From NCBI RefSeq assembly GCF_050320395.1, contig NZ_CP144459.1:1798001-1862000 (forward strand): 64,000 nt of DNA. Direction: 5' to 3'. The number at the start of each line of letters is the position of its first letter. The stretch's first letter is position 1. Shown here piece by piece: positions 1 through 8,501 of this stretch. The notes under the pieces are model-generated. The model searched no databases and was not told the origin of the DNA. It saw only the letters and a program-made list of their open reading frames with translations. The position numbers and the translations under genes are program-made. This DNA is from Treponema_C sp050320395. GTDB lineage: Bacteria > Spirochaetota > Spirochaetia > Treponematales > Treponemataceae.

Positions 1-246
1 CTCGGAAGCATCCAACACACCCAGTCTGCCGGATGTTCCCGCCCCTACATAAAACAGGCGGCCGCCTTTTTTAAAAATATCGACCAGCCGGTCAATCAAG
101 TCCGTTAATACGGGAAGAGCGGTTTCTACCGCGGCGGCAATTTTTTTATCTTCATTATTGATAATGTGTAAAATTTCTGCGGTGCTTTTCGTATCGATTT
201 GATACGAAGCGGGGTTACGCTGTTCCGTTGCGGGAATAGGATTCAT
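1..246 (-). CDS. murQ: N-acetylmuramic acid 6-phosphate etherase, N-terminal part (partial)
   Basis: The reading frame enters from the left window edge and gives the first 82 residues. It begins MNPIPATEQRNPAS and ends with the family signature GGRLFYVGAGTSGRLGVLDA of the SIS-fold MurQ etherases. Known role of the family: cytoplasmic cleavage of the lactyl ether of MurNAc-6-phosphate to GlcNAc-6-phosphate and D-lactate in peptidoglycan recycling or MurNAc use. The ATG at 246 is preceded on the minus strand by GGAG nine bases away, which supports this start. A TATAAT-like -10 lies at 304-299. The gene is divergent from a sugar-type ABC transporter, so that transporter may carry an amino sugar; this is inference. 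The C-terminus lies outside the window. Confidence 0.88.
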   Translation of the reverse strand, partial: MNPIPATEQRNPASYQIDTKSTAEILHIINNEDKKIAAAVETALPVLTDLIDRLVDIFKKGGRLFYVGAGTSGRLGVLDASE

Positions 247-421
247 AGTATCTCCAAGTTAAGTAAAAATTAAAAAAGCCTTGTGCCTGTCTCTTTTTAT
301 TATATCCGAATAGGCGGCCTTTGTGTATAGAAAAGCAAAAGAAAATTTCACTTTTTTACAAAAAAAATGAAAAAAAAGTGCATTTATGGGATAAAAATAA
401 GAGCAACAAAGGAAATCACTA

Positions 422-450
422 TTGAATAATTGCAATTGATGAATTACAAT
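422..450 (+). promoter_or_regulatory. sigma-70 type promoter of the sugar ABC transporter
   Basis: TTGAAT at 422-427 and TACAAT at 445-450 are separated by 17 bases. The binding-protein gene starts at 484 behind the ribosome site GGAGG. The spacer contains the perfect palindrome AATTGCAATT (428-437), a possible operator. The rest of the murQ-transporter gap (247-421) is AT-rich with a weak hairpin near 349-380, and I see no gene in it. Confidence 0.6.
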
Positions 451-483
451 ATTTTCAACAGTTAATTTTACGGAGGAAAAATT

Positions 484-1758
484 ATGAAAAATAAGTTAAT
501 TGTATTTTTCTCGGTGTGTTTGCTCCTTATCCCGTTAACACTGACGGCTAAGGGATCGGGTGATCAAGGCAATGTTTCCGGTGAAGAAGTAACGCTGGAA
601 TTCTGGACATGGCGGACCGAAGACGTCGAATTTTATGACAAAGTTATCGACGCCTTTCAAAAAAAACATCCCAAAATAAAGGTAAAACAAACCGCAATAA
701 AAAATACGGAATACAACACAATCCTCAGCGCATCGCTTCAGGGCGGCGGAGGTCCGGACGTATTCATGGGACGCGCCTACGGCGGATTAAAACCCCTGGC
801 GGACAGCGGCTATGTTCTCGCATTGGATGATTTGGTACCCGAATTAAAATCTTATTCGGAACCCGCCAAAAGCGGTGCCCGCAGCGTTACCGACGGTAAA
901 ATCTACGGACTGCCCGCATTAAGCCAGGCTATTTTTTGCTATTACAACAAAGACGTATATAACAAGCTCGGTTTAAAGGTTCCCACGACATGGGCGGAAT
1001 TTATTTCCAACCTCGAAACGTGCAAAAAAAGCGGTATTGTCCCCCTGGCCAACGGTTCAAAGGACGGCTGGACGGTTGAAACCCTTATGGGCGGCATCGG
1101 ACCCAACTTTTACGGTGCAAACGATTTCTTTAATGCGGTTACAACGGGTAAAACAACCTTTGAAGACCCGCGCTTTGTGGAAGCCGTCAAAAAAATCGGT
1201 GAACTTCGCCCCTACATGCCCGAATTATTTACGGGTGTAGGCTATACCGACATACAGGGTTCCTTTATCAACGAAATGTCCGCACACATGATCGGCGGTT
1301 CTTATGAAGCCGGAACCTTTAAAGCTCAAAATCCCTCGTTGGCTTTTGACGTATTCCCCGTTCCGGGTGAAAAGGCCGGTACTCAGTATGTAACCTTTTA
1401 TGCCGATATGAACTGGGCGGTAAATGCTGCAACCAAACAAAAAGACGCCGCACTGACCTTTTTAAAATTCCTCGGCTCCAAAGAAGTAGGCAACATGATT
1501 GTTTCCGAACTGAAAATGGTCAGTTCCGTTCCCGGAGTGGATACAAAGCTTGATCCCTTTGTCGGAAAGGTTATTACCCTTTTGAAAAACAGCACAAGCT
1601 ATATCTTCCTCGTTCCCTTCCGCTACGAACAGCCGACAGGCTCTTCATTGTGGCAGGCTGCAGGTCAGGGCTTTTTGTCCGGCTCTTTGACCGCGGAAGA
1701 AGCCTGTAAAAAAGTTCAGGACGGTATAGCATCGTATTATAAACCCTTCCAAAAGTAA
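484..1758 (+). CDS. ABC transporter extracellular sugar-binding protein
   Basis: A 424-residue family 1 extracellular solute-binding protein. A Sec-type signal peptide occupies about residues 1-22; it has no cysteine at its end, so the protein is probably periplasmic rather than lipidated. The mature part starts with the typical VTLEFWTW strand and contains GGGGPDVFMG and the family-like DGKIYGLPAL segment. It should bind a sugar or oligosaccharide and deliver it to the two permeases downstream. No ATPase gene lies in this cluster, so a shared MsmK/UgpC-type ATPase elsewhere is implied. The start is supported by a GGAGG site. The neighbouring divergent murQ suggests, but does not prove, an amino-sugar substrate. 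Confidence 0.87.
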   Translation: MKNKLIVFFSVCLLLIPLTLTAKGSGDQGNVSGEEVTLEFWTWRTEDVEFYDKVIDAFQKKHPKIKVKQTAIKNTEYNTILSASLQGGGGPDVFMGRAYGGLKPLADSGYVLALDDLVPELKSYSEPAKSGARSVTDGKIYGLPALSQAIFCYYNKDVYNKLGLKVPTTWAEFISNLETCKKSGIVPLANGSKDGWTVETLMGGIGPNFYGANDFFNAVTTGKTTFEDPRFVEAVKKIGELRPYMPELFTGVGYTDIQGSFINEMSAHMIGGSYEAGTFKAQNPSLAFDVFPVPGEKAGTQYVTFYADMNWAVNAATKQKDAALTFLKFLGSKEVGNMIVSELKMVSSVPGVDTKLDPFVGKVITLLKNSTSYIFLVPFRYEQPTGSSLWQAAGQGFLSGSLTAEEACKKVQDGIASYYKPFQK

Positions 1759-1771
1759 AAAGAGTAATGTG

Positions 1772-1810
1772 ACTTACCGTAAAAATGCCGTTTTTACGGT
1801 AAGTTCTTTT
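1772..1810 (+). terminator. intercistronic hairpin/attenuating terminator
   Basis: A perfect 14-bp stem, ACTTACCGTAAAAA at 1772-1785 with its complement at 1791-1804, has a 5-base loop and is followed by TCTTTTTT. It lies between the binding-protein gene and the permease genes. It probably stops part of the transcription, so that more binding protein than permease is made. Confidence 0.75.
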
Positions 1811-1838
1811 TTCCAAAAGTAGACTAAACGACATCCTT

Positions 1839-2753
1839 ATGATAAATAAAAACACAAGAAAATCTTTATGGATTGCCCTCTTCGTAACGCCGGCTTTGGT
1901 AATTGTTACGGTATTTATTTTATTGCCGCTTTTTATGAGCCTTTTTAACAGCTTTTTTGAGTGGAACCAGCTTTTGCGCGGCAAATTTATCGGCTTAGGT
2001 AATTTTCAAAAACTGTTCTTTACCTTCCCGTATAATGCACGTTTTTTTAACGCATTACAGCATAACGGCATTTGGTTTATATGTACTATGCTGTTTCAGA
2101 ATTCTTTAGGCTTGCTGTTCGGCTATGCCCTGAGCCGCCGTATTGCGGGACACGGCTTTTTTAAGAGAATCTTTTTTATCCCCGTACTTTTTTCGATCGT
2201 TGCCGTCGGATTTTTATGGGGCATGTATTTAAAAAGCGACGGATTGGTCAATAGCTTTTTAAACCTCTTGGATCTGTCTTCATGGCGCAGAGCATGGCTC
2301 GGAGATGAAAAAACGGCGACCTTTGCCATTATCGCGACAAATATTTGGCGGTGGACGGGATTCCCTTCACTGGTATTTCTTGCAGCCATCGATTCGGTTG
2401 ACCAAAGCTGCCTGGAAGCCGCACACTTGGACGGTGTAAGCGAAACGGGTTTATTTTGGCGTATTATTTTTCCGCTGATTATTCCTTCGGTAACCGTCAT
2501 TGTTGTACTGACTATAATAGGAAGCTTAAATGTTTTTGAACAAATATACACAATGACCGACTTGGGCGGCGGGCCGAACTACAGCACCGACACAATCGGA
2601 ACGCTTTTTTATCGTACCGCCTTCGGCTCCGTAGATACGGGTAACCCCGAAATAGGAATCGGAAGCGCCATTGCCGTTATTATTTATATATTGACTTTTT
2701 TTATTTCTCTCGCCTCCGTTGCAATCGGAAAAAGCAAGGAAACTGAACTATGA
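1839..2753 (+). CDS. ABC transporter permease, MalF type
   Basis: A 304-residue inner-membrane permease of the carbohydrate uptake family with about six hydrophobic segments. The EAA loop that contacts the ATPase is seen as EAAHLDGVSETGLFWRIIFP around residue 190. The N-terminus begins directly with a membrane segment (WIALFVTPALVIVTVFILLP). It overlaps the next permease by four bases (ATGA) and follows the hairpin at 1772. The ribosome site in front of the ATG is weak, so translation may be low. Confidence 0.86.
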   Translation: MINKNTRKSLWIALFVTPALVIVTVFILLPLFMSLFNSFFEWNQLLRGKFIGLGNFQKLFFTFPYNARFFNALQHNGIWFICTMLFQNSLGLLFGYALSRRIAGHGFFKRIFFIPVLFSIVAVGFLWGMYLKSDGLVNSFLNLLDLSSWRRAWLGDEKTATFAIIATNIWRWTGFPSLVFLAAIDSVDQSCLEAAHLDGVSETGLFWRIIFPLIIPSVTVIVVLTIIGSLNVFEQIYTMTDLGGGPNYSTDTIGTLFYRTAFGSVDTGNPEIGIGSAIAVIIYILTFFISLASVAIGKSKETEL

Positions 2754-3604
2754 CCACGGATTTCAAATTTTCAAACGCGCAGCTTTTAAAGCGCCTGGGG
2801 ATTATATGTATTTTAAGCTTGATGGTTATATACGTTGTATTGATTGTATATCCTCTGTTTAATATGGTTATCTCATCGGTAAAACCTACACGGGAAATTC
2901 TAAAACATCCGTTTTCGCTTCCCGAAAAACCCGATTTTTCATCCTACAAAAAAGTATGGATAGATATGGGGTTCAGTACCTTTTTTGTCAACAGTATTAT
3001 CGTAACTGCCGTTTCGATGGGCTTGGTGCTTTTATTCGGCTCTATGGCCTCCTACGGAATAAGCCGTTATTCATTTAAGGGCAATACCCTTCTCTATATG
3101 ATTTTTTTGAGCGGTATTATGCTTCCTTTAAAAGCGGCGATTATTCCCCTTTTTATGCTGATAAAAAAACTCGGTCTTATGGATAACTTTTTGTCGGTTA
3201 TTTTGATTTTTACGGCAATGGGTATTCCTTCAACCATATTTATCTTATCCGGCTTTTTTAAATCGATTCCCCTCGACCTTGAATATGCGGCCCGCATAGA
3301 CGGATGCAGCGATTTCGGCATTTACGCCAGAATTATGATGCCCGTTATCGCACCGGGGATAGCCCTGGTAACGATTTATAACTCGGTTCCTATTTGGAAC
3401 GACTTCTTTTTTCCGCTGGTCTTTTTACACAGCAGAAAATTAAAAACCCTGCCGGTCGGCTTAAGTACCTTTTTCGGCCAGCACAGCACAAACTGGACGC
3501 TTTTATTTACCGGTTTGACTGTCGCAATTTTGCCGATGCTCATTATGTATATTTTTATGAGTAAGTATTTTATAAAGGGTATGACGGCCGGAGCCGTAAA
3601 ATAA
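2750..3604 (+). CDS. ABC transporter permease, MalG type
   Basis: A 284-residue partner permease. It has six membrane segments, an EAA-type loop EYAARIDGCSDFGIYARIMM around residue 182 and the usual C-terminal KYFIKGMTAGAVK found in MalG-like proteins. The start overlaps the upstream permease stop by four bases, indicating translational coupling. Together the two proteins form the channel for the substrate delivered by the protein at 484. A strong terminator follows at 3627. Confidence 0.87.
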   Translation: MTTDFKFSNAQLLKRLGIICILSLMVIYVVLIVYPLFNMVISSVKPTREILKHPFSLPEKPDFSSYKKVWIDMGFSTFFVNSIIVTAVSMGLVLLFGSMASYGISRYSFKGNTLLYMIFLSGIMLPLKAAIIPLFMLIKKLGLMDNFLSVILIFTAMGIPSTIFILSGFFKSIPLDLEYAARIDGCSDFGIYARIMMPVIAPGIALVTIYNSVPIWNDFFFPLVFLHSRKLKTLPVGLSTFFGQHSTNWTLLFTGLTVAILPMLIMYIFMSKYFIKGMTAGAVK

Positions 3605-3626
3605 AATTTACAGGTACAATACGGGA

Positions 3627-3670
3627 CCGGGCTGCCGAAAAAGTGAGGCTTCGGCAGCCCGGTTGTTTTT
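3627..3670 (+). terminator. rho-independent terminator of the sugar ABC operon
   Basis: A 13-bp stem, CCGGGCTGCCGAA at 3627-3639 with TTCGGCAGCCCGG at 3650-3662, is followed by TTGTTTTT. It lies between the convergent permease and uppP genes. Confidence 0.85.
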
Positions 3671-3699
3671 AAATTAAAATGCCGCCGCACACGGACAAA

Positions 3700-4575
3700 T
3701 CAGCGTATAAAACCTAAAAGCAGCAAAACCGCAGCCCCAAAAGCGATACGGTAAAAACCGAAGAGTTTAAAGTCGTGCTTTTTTATATAGGACATTAAAA
3801 ACTTGACGGCGGCAAGGGAAACGATAAAGGCGGTTATACAGCCGACAGCTAAAACGGCAGATTCGGCACCGCCTAAGCTTCCCTCGTATTTTAAAAGCTT
3901 TAACAAACTTGAGCCTATCATAACGGGAACGGCAAGAAAAAAGGTAAACTCGGCGGCGGCGGTGCGCGATACGCCGATAAGAAGCGCTCCTATAATCGTC
4001 GCACCCGATCGCGAAGTTCCGGGAATTATCGAAAGCACTTGAAACAAGCCGATGATGAGGGCGGTTTTATAATCGATATCCCGTACATCGTTTATGCGGG
4101 CATCGCGCTTTTTATTGATGTTTTCAATAACGATAAAGACAATGCCGTAAAAAATCAGCGCAAAAGAAATAACCGCGGGGCCGTATAAATGTTCTTCGAT
4201 AAAATCATCCGCTGCAAATACGGCAACGGCTCCGGGAATGCAGGCAGCGACGGTTTTAAACCAGAGAGAAAAAATATCCTTGTGTACGACTATTTTAGGC
4301 AAGCCGTTTGACGCACCGCTTAAGCCGCTTTCGGCGGATTTTTCAAAACCGAAGGGAAACATACGATTCCAAAATAAGATAATTACCGCACAAACCGCGG
4401 CAAGCTGAATGACAATAAAAAAGAGGGATTTAAACTCGGCACTCATATTCATCGGTAAAAAGGCATCGACTATGAGCATGTGCCCCGTACTGCTTACCGG
4501 AAGCCATTCGGTAATACCTTCAACAATACCGATAATAAGCGCTTTAAACATTTCAAAAAAAGGAAGATTTTGCAT
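3700..4575 (-). CDS. uppP: undecaprenyl-diphosphatase
   Basis: A membrane phosphatase of the UppP/BacA family. It dephosphorylates undecaprenyl diphosphate so the lipid carrier can be reused in cell-wall synthesis. Both signature motifs are present: GIVEGITEWLPVSSTGHM near the N-terminus and PGTSRSGATI in the second half, with about eight hydrophobic segments. The open frame extends upstream to 4635, but the family starts close to the GIVEG motif. I therefore favour the ATG at 4575 (291 residues); the ATG at 4551 is also possible, and neither has a clear ribosome site. It is transcribed alone, convergent with the sugar transporter and divergent from the aminopeptidase. Confidence 0.9.
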   Translation of the reverse strand: MQNLPFFEMFKALIIGIVEGITEWLPVSSTGHMLIVDAFLPMNMSAEFKSLFFIVIQLAAVCAVIILFWNRMFPFGFEKSAESGLSGASNGLPKIVVHKDIFSLWFKTVAACIPGAVAVFAADDFIEEHLYGPAVISFALIFYGIVFIVIENINKKRDARINDVRDIDYKTALIIGLFQVLSIIPGTSRSGATIIGALLIGVSRTAAAEFTFFLAVPVMIGSSLLKLLKYEGSLGGAESAVLAVGCITAFIVSLAAVKFLMSYIKKHDFKLFGFYRIAFGAAVLLLLGFIR

Positions 4576-4683
4576 AAGAGGAGTGTAACACAAAAGCGCA
4601 TTCGGGGAAAGGAGTTTTAACCGCGAAGTACGCAAAAGACTGAACGGCTTCCCTCTCGGCGGTTTTTCGGCTATACTGTAAAT

Positions 4684-5979
4684 ATGAAAGAAGCACGGGA
4701 ATTACTCGATTTTATAGATAAAAGTCCTTCCATGTTTCATGCCGTACACAATGCGGCGGTTCTTTTGGAAGAGGCGGGCTTTACACGCCTAAAAAGAAGC
4801 GACGACTTTATCCTTGAAGACGGAAAAGGTTATTACACGGAACACAACGGAAGCGCTCTTATAGCCTGGCGCATGGGACGCACCGGAGGACTTAAAAACG
4901 GCTTTAGAATTATCGCAAGCCACGGCGATTCTCCGGGCTTTAAGATAAAACCTCAGCCGGAAATATGCATACATAATCATTATGTAACGGTGAATACCGA
5001 AGTATACGGCGCCCCGATTTTATCGACATGGTTCGACCGTCCCCTTTCGGCAGCAGGGCGTGTTGTCCTTAAGGGAGGCGATTTACTCAATCCCGATATA
5101 CGGCTCATCGATTTTGAAAAGCCGCTTTTTACGATTGCGAACCTTGCAATCCACATGAACCGCGAAGTAAACGAAGGTGTTGCTATCAATAAACAAAAGG
5201 ATATCCTTCCCCTTTTAGCAGTTTTGAACGGGGACTGCAAAGCCGAAAATTTTTTAACCGAACTTATTGCGGATACACTGCATGTAAAAGCCGAAGACAT
5301 TGCGGACTTTGACCTCTATCTGTATTGTACGCAAAAAGGCTGTTTTACGGGTGCGCAGGATGAGTTTTTTTCGGCGGGGAAAATAGACAACCTCGGCATG
5401 GCCTACCCTTCAATAAAGGCACTCGCTCTGGCACAGCCTGCCGATTTTATACAAACTGCGGTTATCTTCGATAACGAAGAAGTGGGGTCTGCAAGCGCAC
5501 AGGGGGCGGGAAGTCCCTTTTTTGCCGACACCCTGCACAGAATAGCCGCGGCGGTATATAAAGAAGGTGCCTTTGAACGCTTACAGCAAGCCCTCTCTCG
5601 GTCTTTTTTAATTTCGGCCGATCAGGCACACGCCTTTCACCCGAACTATCCCGAAAAAAACGATATTACGAATTTTCCGCTTATAAACGGCGGGCCCGTT
5701 ATCAAAAATGCGGCATCGATGAGTTATACCTCGGATGCGGTTTCTTCGTCCGTTTTTAAGGAATTGTGCCGCCGTGCGAGTGTTCCCTTTCAAACCTTTG
5801 TAAACCGCTCGGATATACGGGGCGGCTCGACCATAGGGCCGGTTTCAAGCGCCCAAGTGCATATAAAAAGCGTGGATATCGGGAACCCCGTTTTGGCGAT
5901 GCATTCGATACGTGAACTTGCAGGCACCCGAGATCAGGAAGCGATTTTTAAAGTATTTGCAGAATTGTACCGCGGGTGA
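4684..5979 (+). CDS. apeB: M18 family aminopeptidase
   Basis: A 431-residue dizinc aminopeptidase of family M18, which releases N-terminal, usually acidic, residues from peptides in the cytoplasm. The family signatures are all readable: SHGDSPGFKIKP (about residue 79), DNLGMAYPS, VIFDNEEVGSASAQGAGS, SADQAHAFHPNYPEK and GGSTIGPVSSA near the end. The length is normal, so the gene is intact. Its last 139 bases (5847-5985) are repeated at 6745-6883 on the far side of a toxin-antitoxin pair. The present 3' end may therefore have been supplied by an inserted segment. Confidence 0.92.
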   Translation: MKEARELLDFIDKSPSMFHAVHNAAVLLEEAGFTRLKRSDDFILEDGKGYYTEHNGSALIAWRMGRTGGLKNGFRIIASHGDSPGFKIKPQPEICIHNHYVTVNTEVYGAPILSTWFDRPLSAAGRVVLKGGDLLNPDIRLIDFEKPLFTIANLAIHMNREVNEGVAINKQKDILPLLAVLNGDCKAENFLTELIADTLHVKAEDIADFDLYLYCTQKGCFTGAQDEFFSAGKIDNLGMAYPSIKALALAQPADFIQTAVIFDNEEVGSASAQGAGSPFFADTLHRIAAAVYKEGAFERLQQALSRSFLISADQAHAFHPNYPEKNDITNFPLINGGPVIKNAASMSYTSDAVSSSVFKELCRRASVPFQTFVNRSDIRGGSTIGPVSSAQVHIKSVDIGNPVLAMHSIRELAGTRDQEAIFKVFAELYRG

Positions 5980-5985
5980 AGGCCG
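5847..5985 (+). repeat. direct repeat copy 1: 3' end of the aminopeptidase gene
   Basis: These 139 bp cover the last codons of apeB, its stop codon and six bases beyond it. They match 6745-6883 at an offset of 898, with four mismatches that I can see (5850 C/T, 5880 C/A, one T/C in the GATCAGG stretch and one G/A just before the stop codon). This copy is in frame with the intact gene. Confidence 0.93.
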
Positions 5986-6145
5986 TCGAGATATTTTCAC
6001 AGCGGGAATAAGTACAAAGACTTGGAAACCTTCTGAATAATTTGCTATGAGTTTTTCTTTGACTGTTTAGCAGTATTTTTATAATTCACAGTAGAAAAAT
6101 TATCGGAATATAGTATAATCATAGGCGGTAAGGAGGTCGTTGATA

Positions 6146-6340
6146 ATGGAAACGGCTCTTAAAGAAAAAGCGATGGATTATTTTGCCCTGCTTGATAATG
6201 AGCAGGCACGGATGGTTATTTCATACATGGAAGCAATTGAATTACCCACTGAAAAAAAACAGCGCAGTCTTGCCGACCTGAAGGGTAAAATTCAGTTTGC
6301 TGACGGATATGATTATAAAGCAATGCGGAGTTCCCAATGA
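6146..6340 (+). CDS. VapB/Phd-like antitoxin (small)
   Basis: About 64 residues, starting METALKEKAMDYFALL. The ATG at 6146 sits nine bases after a strong AAGGAGG site; the frame is open from a TTG at 6140, but that lies too close to the site. It is a helical, charged protein with a C-terminal ADLKGKIQFADGYDYKAMR tail of the sort that antitoxins use to wrap their toxin. It overlaps the PIN-domain gene by four bases (ATGA), the standard antitoxin-toxin order. The antitoxin role rests on size and position; I do not recognise the precise DNA-binding family. Confidence 0.7.
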   Translation: METALKEKAMDYFALLDNEQARMVISYMEAIELPTEKKQRSLADLKGKIQFADGYDYKAMRSSQ

Positions 6341-6738
6341 TTTTAGTAGATACGTCCGTGCTGGTCAATTTTTTTCGCGGCAGGGAAACTATCGGAACCG
6401 CATATTTCGAAAAATTGATTGATGAACAAAAATATTTTTGTATCAATGAATTTATTTATCAGGAAATTCTGCAAGGTGCAAAAGACGAAAAAGAATTTGC
6501 CCTTTTGAAATCTTATTTAAGCGATGTACCGTTATATTCGCTAAAACTGGGGATTCAATCCTTTGAAAATGCCGCTCTCTTGAACTTTCGTTGTCGTAGA
6601 AGAGGTGTTACAATTCGTAGTACGGTAGATTTGCTGATTGCAGAGACTGCGATTGAGAATAATATTCCGCTTCTATACGATGATGATGATTTTGTAAATA
6701 TGGCGCAAATTATTACGGAATTAAAGCTTGCGATGTAG
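6337..6738 (+). CDS. vapC: PIN-domain ribonuclease toxin, VapC type
   Basis: A 133-residue PIN domain. The first acidic residue is in MILVDTSVLVNFF (Asp5), the conserved glutamate in FIYQEILQGA (about residue 42) and further acidic residues in VDLLIAETA and YDDDDF near the end. These fit the metal-binding cluster of VapC toxins, which cut RNA and often tRNA. It is translationally coupled to the small gene upstream. The pair lies inside a segment bounded by duplicated apeB ends, so it was probably acquired. Confidence 0.88.
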   Translation: MILVDTSVLVNFFRGRETIGTAYFEKLIDEQKYFCINEFIYQEILQGAKDEKEFALLKSYLSDVPLYSLKLGIQSFENAALLNFRCRRRGVTIRSTVDLLIAETAIENNIPLLYDDDDFVNMAQIITELKLAM

Positions 6739-6744
6739 ATAAAT

Positions 6745-6883
6745 AAGTGCCCAAGTGCATATAAAAAGCGTGGATATAGGGAACCCCGTTTTGGCGATGC
6801 ATTCGATACGTGAACTTGCAGGCACCCGAGACCAGGAAGCGATTTTTAAAGTATTTGCAGAATTGTACCGCGGATGAAGGCCG
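6745..6883 (+). repeat. direct repeat copy 2: displaced apeB 3' end
   Basis: A near-identical copy of 5847-5985 beginning just after the toxin stop codon. It has no start codon of its own and encodes only the orphan tail of the aminopeptidase, so it is not a gene. It differs from copy 1 at four positions. Confidence 0.93.
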
Positions 6884-6918
6884 GGGCTGACACAAACCCT
6901 ATGCTTGCGACAGCCCCG
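6882..6918 (+). terminator. hairpin after the displaced apeB end
   Basis: CGGGGCTG at 6882-6889 pairs with CAGCCCCG at 6911-6918 around a 21-base loop. There is no clear T-run, so it is a weak terminator at best. It resembles the GGGCTGCC-type stems used elsewhere in the window. It may be the original end signal of apeB, and also serves as the boundary to the convergent lipoprotein genes. Confidence 0.4.
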
Positions 6919-6943
6919 ATTAACAGAACGGGAATTGATAAAG

Positions 6944-8497
6944 TTAATATGATTGCGGTTTTATCTTAACGGTTTCAGTATCATTTCCGCCCATAAACTG
7001 CACCCTTATCGTAAGTTCTTCTTCGCCGACATTTTTTGATATCTGTAGATGTTTAATCAATATCTTGACATTCTCGTCGCCATTTGTCGGCACAAGAAAA
7101 TTATCTTGATGATTAGGCATTCGGCTGGTATAATCTTGTCCGTTCAGTATAAGATAAAATCCGGAAGTGTCTCCTGTAATCTTAAGATCATCATTGAGTG
7201 AAAACCAATTATCATAAGTACTATTTATACCCGTGTATTTCATTGAAATTAAAGCAGTGTTGTTAATGCGTCTTTTTTTCCATGTATCTTGCGTACCGTT
7301 TCCGTCTGTAATTTTCCCCAGACTGAATTCAAGAACCGAACGTACATTGGAAGATATATCGGAAGGCAGTTTTTTAAATCCGGAACGCACTACAGTATAA
7401 CTGCCGGATTTTTCCTTATCGTCGGGAGTATTACCATCGGCAATATATTCTGCTTTTGAAATATAGAAATTTACGGTCAGCTTTCCTTCATAGTCATCTG
7501 CTGTAATTCCTCCGCCTCTCACATTATCCATAGCCGGTGTAATATTTTTGATTTCACGATGATTATCTGCTCCTTTTGTATTATAAACATTTACATATTG
7601 CGCAATCTTACCGGTATTAAATAACGTACCTCCGTTGTTCAATACCATTGCAAAAGCATATTTAGAGGAAGCATAGCTTCCGGCATCCGCCACTATAAGT
7701 TCGGGATCATCTTTTACTTTGTTAAAGATATGCTCGAAAACATCTTTTTCCGTGAAATAGTCTTTTTTTTGGCCGGTAAAGACAGGCATTGCAGACGTAT
7801 ATGCTGTCGAAACAGACGTTTCATCCTCACCTCTAAGCTTTTTTTTGTATTTAAGTTTATATTCAGGACTTATTTTTAATTCTCCGTTCGAATTAGAAAC
7901 TTGTGCAGTCAATTCATAATAGTCGTTATCATAACCTAGTGTGATGGCTTTTCCGTTTTGTAAAGAAAAAGAAAAGGTTAAATGAGCTTTAAGGTTGGGA
8001 GTTATTTTTTCTATATATTTATCAATCGAAAGATTTTCTTCAATACCTGCATCAAACTTGAATTCAACCTGTATTGCCGATTGGGGCGGACTTGCATACG
8101 GATGCGTAAAACCCGTTACGTTAAAAGTTTTATCGAAATTTTTCCCGTTCTTTTTGCCTACAACTTTTACCTTAAATGTTCCCGCCTCATCATCATAGGC
8201 AAGGGACTTCGCTTCGGTAAAACTAAGGCGGCCGACGTTTTTACCTGTTTGTGCCGCGATTTTCTTTGCGGCTTCCGAGGCTGACTGACTTCCGCGTGTT
8301 AAGTTGAGAGCCGTAAGCAATTCCGTTTCGGAAATATCTATCTTTTCTCCGTGTATCGTAGTGCCAGACTGAGTCGAACCCGGTTTGGAAATCTTATCGG
8401 AAGACTGCGGACAGCCGGCAAAGAGTAAAATCAAAAGCGTAATAATCGGCAATATAATGTTTTTATCTTTTGATATTGTCATGAAAATTTCATCCAT
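6944..8497 (-). CDS. lipoprotein with Treponema variable-surface-type repeat domain (paralog B)
   Basis: About 517 residues. The signal peptide ends in the lipobox LLFAGC, predicting a lipid-anchored exported protein. After the anchor comes a segment AAKKIAAQTGKNVGRLSF followed by DDEAGTFKVKVVGKKNGK and GFTHPY. The same segment occurs in the upstream gene, so the two are paralogs in tandem. The domain resembles what is called lipoprotein-17-related variable surface protein in Treponema and mycoplasmas; I hold that name with moderate certainty. The start could be the ATG at 8497 or 8482, since both leave the signal peptide intact. No enzymatic motif is visible. It lies four bases after the upstream gene, so the two form one operon. 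Confidence 0.7.
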   Translation of the reverse strand: MDEIFMTISKDKNIILPIITLLILLFAGCPQSSDKISKPGSTQSGTTIHGEKIDISETELLTALNLTRGSQSASEAAKKIAAQTGKNVGRLSFTEAKSLAYDDEAGTFKVKVVGKKNGKNFDKTFNVTGFTHPYASPPQSAIQVEFKFDAGIEENLSIDKYIEKITPNLKAHLTFSFSLQNGKAITLGYDNDYYELTAQVSNSNGELKISPEYKLKYKKKLRGEDETSVSTAYTSAMPVFTGQKKDYFTEKDVFEHIFNKVKDDPELIVADAGSYASSKYAFAMVLNNGGTLFNTGKIAQYVNVYNTKGADNHREIKNITPAMDNVRGGGITADDYEGKLTVNFYISKAEYIADGNTPDDKEKSGSYTVVRSGFKKLPSDISSNVRSVLEFSLGKITDGNGTQDTWKKRRINNTALISMKYTGINSTYDNWFSLNDDLKITGDTSGFYLILNGQDYTSRMPNHQDNFLVPTNGDENVKILIKHLQISKNVGEEELTIRVQFMGGNDTETVKIKPQSY

Positions 8498-8501
8498 GAT
8501 A

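Larger units (their letters stand above)
5986..6883 (+). mobile_element. 898-bp insertion unit carrying a VapBC-like module and a displaced apeB end
   Basis: Everything between the two copies of the apeB 3' end, plus the second copy, forms one unit. It holds about 160 bp of AT-rich leader with possible promoter boxes (TATAGT near 6109), the antitoxin and toxin genes and the displaced gene end. No integrase or transposase is inside, and there are no terminal inverted repeats. The hairpin that would suit the original gene end (6882-6918) now follows the second copy. The architecture is that of gene-end integration, or of recombination with a slightly diverged (about 97 percent) donor. Confidence 0.7.

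Noticed and set aside
5986..6883. Insertion sequence
   Set aside because: No transposase, no terminal inverted repeats and no short target duplication; the only repeat is the 139-bp gene end.
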